64,000 bases of DNA from NCBI GenBank assembly GCA_040429635.1, contig CP158972.1, positions 1,188,001 to 1,252,000 of the forward strand. The letters are read 5' to 3'. Numbering within the stretch: the stretch's first letter is position 1; each line of letters opens with the position of its first letter. Position numbers and translations under genes: made by a program. Under the pieces are notes generated by a model. The model saw only the letters and a list, made by a program, of their open reading frames with translations. It did no database searches and was not told the DNA's origin. Of this stretch, positions 45,205 through 52,951 are shown piece after piece. Source of the DNA: Tamlana crocina (GTDB lineage: Bacteria; Bacteroidota; Bacteroidia; Flavobacteriales; Flavobacteriaceae).

Positions 45205-46116
45205 TTAATTGTCTTTCACTTGTTCGTCTATAATTTCTTTAAAAGTTTCTAATTTATTAATTGACATAATAAGCCTTTGAAATTCTTTATTTGAAATAAA
45301 GATTATTTTTCTAACATCATTTGATTCTCTTATGGCCTCTAAGTAAGTATTTCTTGTTAAGTAACCTGTTGTTGCAATTATTCCAAGTTCAGCTAAACCA
45401 TTTGTATGCTTCAATTTGCTGCTGAATACAATGAAAGTATTTTTGTCAACTTTGTCTTTTGGTTTGTTTTTGCATTCAATTAAAATATATTTGCCAAATT
45501 TATTTAAAAAGGGGTCTTCTATTTCGTTTCTAACTATTAGATCAACTTCATTTAGTGATTTGTCAATTACTCTTTTGTTAATACTATTATACCCTATGGA
45601 TTGAAATAAAAGACTAACAAAATGTTCGAATTTTTCACCTTTTGAATATGTGTCACTTTCATTTTTTGCATTTGAATAATACTCTAAAAGAGCATTATTT
45701 ATTTCATCGGGTGATTTGAAGGATTCTTGATGATATTTCTCAATAATATTAGAGAGTTTAGGAATCCATATATCATAATCCTCCTTGTCTAGAACATCAA
45801 TTATTTTGCCAGTTAAGAAAAGATCCTTTAATTGAAGTAAATATTCTCCCTTAAAAGCAGAAACAATAATAATTTTAGCAAAAGGGTTGGTTTCTATTAT
45901 TTTATTTATTAACTCAATACCATCAAAGACAAAACCATCCATTCTTAAATCTACAATAGCTAATGAGAAATACCTGTTTTCAATAGATTCAATGATATCA
46001 TCTTCTTCAAAAACACTTTTCAAATCATATTCAGAAGAAAGGTTTTTTCTAAGACCTTTTTCTAGTCCTTGAGCCTGTACTTTCACGTCATCTATAATTA
46101 AAATACTTCGCTTCAT
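45205..46116 (-). CDS. Response regulator fused to an Mrr-type PD-(D/E)xK nuclease
   Basis: A 303-residue fusion. Residues 1-125 form a complete receiver: D9/D10, phosphoacceptor D56 (LAIVDLRMDG), S86 and K111. Residues about 155-290 fit an Mrr-like endonuclease: E164 (GEKFEHFV), D192 in N-E-V-D-L, and E214-C-K216 in ILIECKN; the later GIIATTGYLTRNTYLEAIRE matches the Mrr_cat C-terminal part. Phosphorylation by the overlapping kinase gene probably controls nuclease activity or DNA binding. AT-rich relative to neighbours. I know no named system with this pair. Confidence 0.85.
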   Translation of the reverse strand: MKRSILIIDDVKVQAQGLEKGLRKNLSSEYDLKSVFEEDDIIESIENRYFSLAIVDLRMDGFVFDGIELINKIIETNPFAKIIIVSAFKGEYLLQLKDLFLTGKIIDVLDKEDYDIWIPKLSNIIEKYHQESFKSPDEINNALLEYYSNAKNESDTYSKGEKFEHFVSLLFQSIGYNSINKRVIDKSLNEVDLIVRNEIEDPFLNKFGKYILIECKNKPKDKVDKNTFIVFSSKLKHTNGLAELGIIATTGYLTRNTYLEAIRESNDVRKIIFISNKEFQRLIMSINKLETFKEIIDEQVKDN

Positions 46117-46904
46117 TCTTCTGAATTTATTATGGGTAAAGATATTAAAAAATATTTTTGATACTCTTCATTTTCTAAAGGGTAATATTCTATTGAGCCA
46201 TTATATAGCTCACATAAGTATTTCGCGTGGTGCAAGCCTATTCCAGAACCTCCTGTATTTGAAATTCCATAATCGAAAATTTTATTTTCTATTTTCTTTT
46301 CAACTTCCTCTCCGTTATCAAATATGCTTATTTTTAAAAAGTCTTCATCTTTATCAACTGAAAATTTAATTTTTCTATTTGAGTCTATTTTTGAAAGTGC
46401 TTTTGTTGCATTAATTATAATATTATTTGTCATTTGCACAACTGATTGAAAAGGTAAACTAAAATAGATTTCTTGCTCTAAATTATTTTCTTTAATTAGA
46501 GAAATTTTGTTTTCATAGAAATTATCTCTATTTAAAAGTTCAACTGCAGTTATTAAACTGCTGTAGGAAAAATTGTCTTTATCGCTATGAGGAACTAATT
46601 TAGAGAAGTTTTCAATTGTCTCTCTCATTATTTTTAAATTCAATTTAATTGAGTTTAAATGTTCGTCAGTAATTTCATCAGAGGTGTTTGTGCTTACTAC
46701 ACTATCGATACTTTGAATAGAGTTTTTAATATCGTGTCTAGCAAAATTACTCAGCATAGTGATGTGTATATCGTGTGATTTTGATATGGCATCAATATTT
46801 TTTCCATGTAGCCTAAGTTCATTTTTTAATTCCTCAATTCTTAGGTTTAAAACAACTGGGTTGTTCTTTTTCTTTGGGATATATTTCTTTTTTCGTTTAC
46901 TCAC
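46113..46904 (-). CDS. Soluble histidine kinase, partner of the nuclease-type regulator
   Basis: A 263-residue kinase without membrane helix or recognised sensor domain. Residues 1-45 are basic and coiled. The phosphoacceptor is H57 in F-A-R-H-D-I-K-N. The ATPase part has N160/N161/N165, D196-N-G198, F210 and G218-G-S-G-I-G-L224, so it should be active. The TGA overlaps the regulator's ATG by 4 bases, so the two are coupled. The signal must be cytoplasmic or delivered by a partner. Confidence 0.87.
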   Translation of the reverse strand: MSKRKKKYIPKKKNNPVVLNLRIEELKNELRLHGKNIDAISKSHDIHITMLSNFARHDIKNSIQSIDSVVSTNTSDEITDEHLNSIKLNLKIMRETIENFSKLVPHSDKDNFSYSSLITAVELLNRDNFYENKISLIKENNLEQEIYFSLPFQSVVQMTNNIIINATKALSKIDSNRKIKFSVDKDEDFLKISIFDNGEEVEKKIENKIFDYGISNTGGSGIGLHHAKYLCELYNGSIEYYPLENEEYQKYFLISLPIINSEE

Positions 46905-47045
46905 TTTTTGTTAGTTCTTGTATATTTAATGATAAAAGTTTACCAAATAAAATAACGGTATTTAGCCCTCATACATATTCATTTAGATATGGTGTTATAT
47001 GTTAACGAAAATAGCCGAAAAACTCTACAAACAAAAATCCAAGCC

Positions 47046-47285
47046 TCAACTTTCCGTATAAACCTGTCCACGGTGGGGTTTTAGGGCGTCACGAATAGGT
47101 TTCATTTGGTCTTCATCAACCACCAAAAAGGCCGTGCTGTGGTGTTCAGAAAGGGTTTCAACGCCGGTAATGTTGAGGTTTAGTTTTTCAATGGCAATGT
47201 ATTCCTTTAAATGGATCTCGTGGTGCTGTGCCGTTTTATGGGCATTGGGACCACGAAAATCCCAAATCAGTTTCAGTTTTCGCAT
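47046..47285 (-). CDS. Conserved hypothetical small protein
   Basis: A 79-residue soluble protein with MRKLKLIWDFRGPNAHKTAQ, HLKEYIAIEK, HSTAFLVVDEDQM and DALKPHRGQVY. Length and strand pattern suggest a small ferredoxin-like alpha/beta (dimeric barrel) fold, close to DUF3303-type proteins; unproven. It faces away from the following SurA-like operon. Confidence 0.7.
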   Translation of the reverse strand: MRKLKLIWDFRGPNAHKTAQHHEIHLKEYIAIEKLNLNITGVETLSEHHSTAFLVVDEDQMKPIRDALKPHRGQVYTES

Positions 47286-47365
47286 GTTTTCCGTTGTAAA
47301 AATTACAGACTAAATATAGATTAAAATAAACAATAACAGCTATTTTTGGGCGTTTACAAAACAAC

Positions 47366-47395
47366 TTGTATTATAGGTATATATTAGTATTTTTG
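47366..47395 (+). promoter_or_regulatory. Complete Bacteroidota promoter for the folding-factor operon
   Basis: TTG at 47366-47368, 19 bases, then TATTTTTG at 47388-47395. Both the -33 and -7 elements fit consensus and spacing. The ATG is 24 bases downstream. Confidence 0.7.
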
Positions 47396-47418
47396 TATCC
47401 ATCGAAAAAAAATATTCC

Positions 47419-49374
47419 ATGAAATTAAAACATCTTATTACTTTATTTTTTGCGTTTTTGGCTTTTGGTGTAAACGGGCAAACCAGCAACAGCGAAACCC
47501 TTTTTACGGTTGATGGAAACCCGGTTTATGTGTCGGAATTCGTTAAGGTTTACAAGAAAAACCTCGATTTGGTACAAGACGAATCGCAAAAGGATGTGGA
47601 CGAATATTTAAAGCTGTTTACCAACTATAAATTAAAGTTGAAGGAAGCCAAAACCTTGGGACTGAACGAGAACGCCAATTATTTACGGGAATTGAACAAC
47701 TACAAAAAGCAATTGGCCAAAAGTTACATGACCGATAGCAAAGTAACCGATGCTTTGGTGGAAGAGGCTTACCAGCGTGTGTCGCAGGAGATAAATGCCA
47801 ACCATATTTTGGTAAAGGTTGATGAAAATGCCAGCCCAAACGATACTTTGGCGGCCTACAATGAAATTATAAAACTACGCGAAAGAGCCGTAAAGGAAGG
47901 TTTTGAAAAAGTGCGTGCCGAAGTACATAACGGCCAAACTGTTTTTGGCGAGCAGTTGGGATATTTTTCTGGGTTTAGAATGGTTTATAAATTTGAAAAT
48001 GCGGCTTTCAATACGCCGGTAGGCGATATTTCTCAGCCATTCCGAACCCGTTTTGGTTACCATATAGTGAATGTGTTGGATAAGCGCCCATCGAAAGGCG
48101 AAGTAACCGTTGCGCATATTATGGTGGTTGAAAAACCAAACGATTCGTTGGCCGAAAATCCAGAAACGAGAATCAATGATATTTATAAAAAAATAGAGCA
48201 GGGCGAAGATTTTGCTTCGCTGGCCAAGCAGTTTTCAGATGATAGAAACTCATCGCCAAAAGGGGGTGAACTGGCGCCATTTTCTAGCGGACAATTGCGT
48301 GCCAAGGAATTTGAGGATGTGGCATTTGGTCTGGAAAACGAAGGTGATATTTCAGATCCTTTTAAAACCGATTTCGGTTGGCATATTGTAAAATTAATCA
48401 ATAAGAAGCCTGTGCCCGATTTTGAAACTTTAAAGCCCGAATTGGCAAATAAAGTAAAGCGCGATAGCCGTTCAAAATTGATTGATGAGGCTTTGATTGA
48501 TAAATTGAAAGCGAAGTATAACATTGGCAATCCGCCTTCCGATTTACAATATTTTGTGGCCATTTTGAACGACGATTATTTCAGTAGAAATTGGAAATTG
48601 CCTGAAAATCTTGATGGTGAAAAGCCATTTTTAAAAATAGGAAACAAGCAATTAACCTATCAGGATTTTGCCAATTACCTGGAAAATCAACAGCGTAACA
48701 CCACGCCAAAACAATCTTTTGAAACCTTGGTGGTTAAAAAATACGAAGCGTTTTTGGAGCAGCAATTGTTGAATTATCAGGAAGAAAATTTGGAAAACGA
48801 AAACGAAGAATATGCCGATATCGTTACCGAATATAGAGACGGTTTGCTACTTTTCGAACTGATGGAAAACACCATTTGGAACGCCGGTACTACCGATACC
48901 ATCGCGATAAAAGAATACTACGAGGCGAACAAAATCAAGTACGTATCGCCCGAGCGTATTGATGCCGTGGTAGCATCGTCATCGAAACAAAAAACCTTAA
49001 AAAAAGTAGCCAAATTATTGAAGAAGGATATGGCCGTTGAGCGCATCAAATCGTTGGTGAACAGTAACGATGCGATCGAGGTTATTTTTACTGCCGAAGT
49101 GATGGAAGCCAACCACCAAGCGCTACCTGAGAATTTGGAATTTAAAAAGGGCATTTCGAAAATTCATAAACACAATGGCGGATTCGTTATCGTAAAAATC
49201 AACGAGGTGCTTCCCGAAAGTCAAAAATCTTTCGAAGACGCCAAAGGTTTGGTCATTGCCGATTACCAAAACCATAAAGAAGAAAAATGGCTAAGCGAAT
49301 TGGCCGAAAAGTATCCCGTAAAGGTAAACCAAGCGGTGCTTGCAAATGTAAAAGAACAACTTAACAACAAATAG
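47419..49374 (+). CDS. Periplasmic peptidyl-prolyl isomerase with two parvulin domains
   Basis: A 651-residue protein: signal peptide (1-20), SurA-like N-terminal helices (about 25-120), then two rotamase domains (about 125-220: INANHILVKVDENASP ... RFGYHIVNVLD; about 232-330: VAHIMVVEKP ... FSDDRNSSPKGGELAPF ... FGWHIVKLI), and a long helical C-terminal part. It probably assists folding of outer-membrane proteins. First of three consecutive SurA-like genes. Confidence 0.9.
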   Translation: MKLKHLITLFFAFLAFGVNGQTSNSETLFTVDGNPVYVSEFVKVYKKNLDLVQDESQKDVDEYLKLFTNYKLKLKEAKTLGLNENANYLRELNNYKKQLAKSYMTDSKVTDALVEEAYQRVSQEINANHILVKVDENASPNDTLAAYNEIIKLRERAVKEGFEKVRAEVHNGQTVFGEQLGYFSGFRMVYKFENAAFNTPVGDISQPFRTRFGYHIVNVLDKRPSKGEVTVAHIMVVEKPNDSLAENPETRINDIYKKIEQGEDFASLAKQFSDDRNSSPKGGELAPFSSGQLRAKEFEDVAFGLENEGDISDPFKTDFGWHIVKLINKKPVPDFETLKPELANKVKRDSRSKLIDEALIDKLKAKYNIGNPPSDLQYFVAILNDDYFSRNWKLPENLDGEKPFLKIGNKQLTYQDFANYLENQQRNTTPKQSFETLVVKKYEAFLEQQLLNYQEENLENENEEYADIVTEYRDGLLLFELMENTIWNAGTTDTIAIKEYYEANKIKYVSPERIDAVVASSSKQKTLKKVAKLLKKDMAVERIKSLVNSNDAIEVIFTAEVMEANHQALPENLEFKKGISKIHKHNGGFVIVKINEVLPESQKSFEDAKGLVIADYQNHKEEKWLSELAEKYPVKVNQAVLANVKEQLNNK

Positions 49375-50226
49375 GTGCGGGGCAGTTTTTTCATAATAGC
49401 GATGCTGGCTTTGCTGTTTTCTTGCGAATATTTAAAGAAAACGGACGAGCGCAAACCCGTGGCACGGGTCAACGAAAGCTTTTTGTTTAAGGATGATATA
49501 AAAAATCTAGTGCCCGAAGGCGCTTCAGCAGAAGATAGTACCCTTTTAGTGCAAAATTTCATCAACCGTTGGGCGACCCAACAATTGCTGATGGACGGCG
49601 CTAAATTTAACCTCAGTGAAGAAAAACAGAACAACTTCAACAAACTGGTAGAACAGTACAAAAACGATTTGTACACCAAAGCGTATATGGAGGCTTTGGT
49701 GAAAAAAAATATCGATACGTTGATACCCGATGAAGAGGCCGAAAGCTATTACGAAAACAATAAAGATGTTTTTAAACTGAACGAAGAACTCATCAAGTTC
49801 AGGTACGTTAACCTTGATGAAAACATGATCAATTATGAGGATGTAAAAAAACGTTTCGAACGCTATAACGATAGGGACAAGCGTATTTTAGATTCCATTT
49901 CCATTCAGTTTAAATCCTACTCCTTTAAAGATTCGGTTTGGATAAGGCTCAGTCAAGCCATACGGAAGATTCCGGCGGTAACGCCTGAAAATAAAGAGCA
50001 ATTGTTAAAAAAATCTAATTTTATACAGCTCAAAGATTCATTAGGAGTATATTTGATGCAAATTAACGATGTGCTGTTGCGAAACGAAACTGCACCGTTG
50101 GAATACGTTAGGCCAACCATAAACCAGATCGTGATCAATAAAAGGAAGTTGGACCTCATTAGGGAATTAGAAAAAGATATTACGAAAGATGCTGTTAAAA
50201 ACAAACAATTTGAAATTTATAAATAA
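49375..50226 (+). CDS. SurA-N-like lipoprotein without rotamase domain
   Basis: A 283-residue lipoprotein. It begins with GTG directly after the TAG of the previous gene; the lipobox ends at C17 (LLFSC). The next part (VARVNESFLFKDDIKNLVPEG, NRWATQQLLMDGA) is SurA/PrsA-N-like, but no parvulin core (no HILV or GG.L phrase) is found. Probably a chaperone-type holdase working with its neighbours. Confidence 0.8.
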   Translation: MRGSFFIIAMLALLFSCEYLKKTDERKPVARVNESFLFKDDIKNLVPEGASAEDSTLLVQNFINRWATQQLLMDGAKFNLSEEKQNNFNKLVEQYKNDLYTKAYMEALVKKNIDTLIPDEEAESYYENNKDVFKLNEELIKFRYVNLDENMINYEDVKKRFERYNDRDKRILDSISIQFKSYSFKDSVWIRLSQAIRKIPAVTPENKEQLLKKSNFIQLKDSLGVYLMQINDVLLRNETAPLEYVRPTINQIVINKRKLDLIRELEKDITKDAVKNKQFEIYK

Positions 50227-51646
50227 CTTAAAACATATTGCCTGTATCGCAATAACCTTGTTTGCCGTTAATGTTTTGGCTGCCCAAGAAATTATTGCAG
50301 ATGAAGAGGAAGTGGCTGTGGCCGAAACAAAAGCGTCGGTTTCCAACGTGCAAACGGGTAAAAAAGTAGATGGTGTTGCCGCTGTGGTGGGCGATTACAT
50401 TGTTTTGGATTCGGATGTTGAAAAAGAGCGCGAGCAAATAAAAGCTGCCGGTGGTTCGGTTGAAGGCGTAGAAGATTGCCAATTGTTCGGTCTTATGCTT
50501 GAAAAAAAGTTGTATGCGCATCATGCCATTCAGGATAGTATTCCTGTTTCCGATGCTGAAATCCGCCAAAGTGTTGATTATCAAATCCAGCAGTTTTTGC
50601 AACAGACCAACGGTTCTATGGAACGTCTTTTGGAATTCTATAATATGGAAGACGAAAAAACATTCCGTAACGAAATGTTCGAAATCAATAAAGCCAACCA
50701 ATTGGCAGCGAAAATGCAGGCCAAAATTGTTGAGGGCGTTGAAATTACTCCAGAAGAGGTGCGCTCGTTTTTCAATAATATTCCTAAAGACGAAAGACCA
50801 ACGTTTGGTACCGAGTTGAAAGTGGCGCAAATTGTAGCCGAGCCCAAAGTTTCGGACGAGGAAAGGCAAAAAATCATCGACCGTTTAAAACAATTTAAAA
50901 CCGATGTGGTTGAAAATGGGGCAAGTTTCCGCTCCAAAGCCATCTTGTATTCCGAAGATCCCGGGTCTGCGAGCCGCGGGGGCAAGTACACTCTAAACCG
51001 CAAGCAGCCCAAAATGGTAAGGGAATTTAGGCAAGTGGCCTTTGCTTTGCAAGAGGGCGAAGTGTCCGATCCGTTTAAAACCGATTACGGCTACCATATT
51101 ATTATGTTGGAAAAAATTAGGGGGCAGGAGTACGATGTCGCACACATTTTATTAACGCCAAAGGTGTCAGACGAGGCGGTTAAAGAAGCCAAGGAACGAT
51201 TGGAAAAAGTAAGACAGCGTATTGTTGATGGGGATATTTCGTTTGCCGATGCGGCGCGTGAAGCCAGTGATGAAAAGGAAACCCGAGCCGATGGCGGACA
51301 GTTGATTAACCCAACCACACAAGATTATAATTTCGAACTTACCCGTATGGATCCTGAACTGTATGCCCAAATTCAAAATGTAAAGGATGGCGAAGTGAGT
51401 TTGGTACAAAAGGAAGAAGACCGTACCGGAAAGGTGAGTTTTAAAATCTTGATGGTAACCGACAGGATTGATGAGCACGAAGCCGATTACGCCCGCGACT
51501 TTTTAAAGATTAAAGAATTGGCTCTTGAAGAAAAGAAAATCAAGGAAATTGAAAAGTGGCAAAAAGAAAAAATAATGGATACTTACATAAAAATTAGTGG
51601 AAAGTATAGAGATTGTGAGTTTTCCAATAACTGGTTAAAACAATAA
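50189..51646 (+). CDS. SurA-like peptidyl-prolyl isomerase
   Basis: A 485-residue protein with signal peptide (cleavage after VLAA), SurA N-domain (VAAVVGDYIVLDSDVEKE, LLEFYNM, INKANQLAAKMQ) and two parvulin domains (about 203-305: LKVAQIVAEP ... GSASRGGKYTL ... DYGYHIIMLE; about 310-400: VAHILLTP ... DGGQL). ATG 50189 overlaps the previous gene by 38 bases; TTG 50210 would begin with the signal peptide proper. It is a periplasmic folding factor for outer-membrane proteins. Confidence 0.9.
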   Translation: MLLKTNNLKFINNLKHIACIAITLFAVNVLAAQEIIADEEEVAVAETKASVSNVQTGKKVDGVAAVVGDYIVLDSDVEKEREQIKAAGGSVEGVEDCQLFGLMLEKKLYAHHAIQDSIPVSDAEIRQSVDYQIQQFLQQTNGSMERLLEFYNMEDEKTFRNEMFEINKANQLAAKMQAKIVEGVEITPEEVRSFFNNIPKDERPTFGTELKVAQIVAEPKVSDEERQKIIDRLKQFKTDVVENGASFRSKAILYSEDPGSASRGGKYTLNRKQPKMVREFRQVAFALQEGEVSDPFKTDYGYHIIMLEKIRGQEYDVAHILLTPKVSDEAVKEAKERLEKVRQRIVDGDISFADAAREASDEKETRADGGQLINPTTQDYNFELTRMDPELYAQIQNVKDGEVSLVQKEEDRTGKVSFKILMVTDRIDEHEADYARDFLKIKELALEEKKIKEIEKWQKEKIMDTYIKISGKYRDCEFSNNWLKQ

Positions 51647-51650
51647 TTTT

Positions 51651-52604
51651 ATGGGTGATGTCGCTGCCATCGAGCAATTTGTAAAACAATATAAAAGCCT
51701 TAAAAACGAAATAGCCAAAGTTATTATTGGGCAAGATGAAGTAGTCAATCAAATTCTCATTTCCATTTTTTCTGGAGGACATTCTTTGCTCATTGGCGTA
51801 CCCGGATTAGCAAAAACGTTGATGGTCAACACCATTTCGCAAGCGTTGGGTTTAGATTTTAAGCGCATACAATTTACGCCCGATTTAATGCCCAGCGATA
51901 TTTTAGGTAGCGAAATTTTAGATGAAGACCGCCATTTTAAATTCATAAAAGGCCCTATTTTCTCCAATATTATTTTGGCCGACGAGATTAACCGAACGCC
52001 ACCGAAAACCCAAGCGGCTTTGTTGGAAGCCATGCAGGAGCGTGCGGTAACTGTGTCCGGACACCATTACAAACTGGAATTGCCTTATTTTGTGTTGGCT
52101 ACCCAAAACCCTATTGAACAAGAAGGGACTTACCCGTTGCCGGAAGCGCAGTTAGACCGTTTTATGTTTGCCATTAATTTGGAATATCCCACTTTTCAAG
52201 AAGAGGTTGAGGTGGTAAAATCGACCACCAACGATACCAAAGTAGAAGTGAAAGCGCTTTTTACGGCACAGCAAATCATCGATTTTCAACATTTAATCCG
52301 TCGCATTCCTGTGGCCGATAATGTGATTGAATATGCTGTAGCCATGGTAGGCAAAACACGCCCAAATAGTGATGCTGCTCCCGAAATTGTAAAAACCTAC
52401 ATCGATTGGGGAGCAGGGCCGAGAGCTTCACAAAACCTCATTTTAGCGGCTAAAACCCACGCGGCTATAAACGGTAAGTTTTCACCCGATATGGAAGATG
52501 TTCAAGCCGTTGCCAAAAGTATCCTCAGGCATCGAATCATTAAAAACTACAAAGCGGAAGCCGAAGGGGTAACCGAAGAACAGGTTATTGAAAGCTTATT
52601 TTAA
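51651..52604 (+). CDS. MoxR-family AAA+ ATPase
   Basis: A 317-residue ATPase starting 4 bases after the SurA-like stop. Walker A is G-V-P-G-L-A-K-T, Walker B I-L-A-D-E-I-N-R-T, and the sensor-1 segment is VLATQNPIEQEGTYPLPEAQLDRF. MoxR proteins usually assist maturation of VWA-domain partners, but no DUF58 or VWA gene lies next to it here. Its coupling to folding-factor genes suggests co-regulation. Confidence 0.92.
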   Translation: MGDVAAIEQFVKQYKSLKNEIAKVIIGQDEVVNQILISIFSGGHSLLIGVPGLAKTLMVNTISQALGLDFKRIQFTPDLMPSDILGSEILDEDRHFKFIKGPIFSNIILADEINRTPPKTQAALLEAMQERAVTVSGHHYKLELPYFVLATQNPIEQEGTYPLPEAQLDRFMFAINLEYPTFQEEVEVVKSTTNDTKVEVKALFTAQQIIDFQHLIRRIPVADNVIEYAVAMVGKTRPNSDAAPEIVKTYIDWGAGPRASQNLILAAKTHAAINGKFSPDMEDVQAVAKSILRHRIIKNYKAEAEGVTEEQVIESLF

Positions 52605-52951
52605 GTAATTGATGTTGGGGTTTAAATGTTAACATCCTAAATAATTTATTCTGCTTAAACGATTGAATTGATAATTTGTCAATTTTATTTCTTCAAAATT
52701 CCATAAAAACCAAAAGAATTCAGATTAAAATGCCACAATAATAATTTGGGTGTGCAAGTGGCTGTATTGCGCGCGTAATATTTAAATTTTAGCGTTTATT
52801 TTAGTATTTTGCGTCGCTTTTTATAAAACTAAAAACATAGAAAATATAAATAGGCTTTTAAGGCTATGGTCGGCCTGAGCGACGTTAAAAAACGCTTCAG
52901 GTGATGCAAAGCTTTTATTATTTGGGGCCTAAAATTTGAAAAAGACTTAAC
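52605..52951 (+). promoter_or_regulatory. Long untranslated region upstream of acnB with a hairpin
   Basis: About 350 bases without a gene. A TATTTTGC box (close to TAnnTTTG) near 52806 would give a leader of about 130 bases. In the leader CCTGAGCG (52874-52881) pairs with CGCTTCAGG (52893-52901), with one bulge. The hairpin lies 50-78 bases before the ATG. No known riboswitch is recognised. Confidence 0.45.

Noticed and set aside
50228-50869. 213-codon open frame on the minus strand
   Set aside because: It is opposite the SurA-like gene, which has a signal peptide and parvulin motifs; the frame is a shadow of its codon use.
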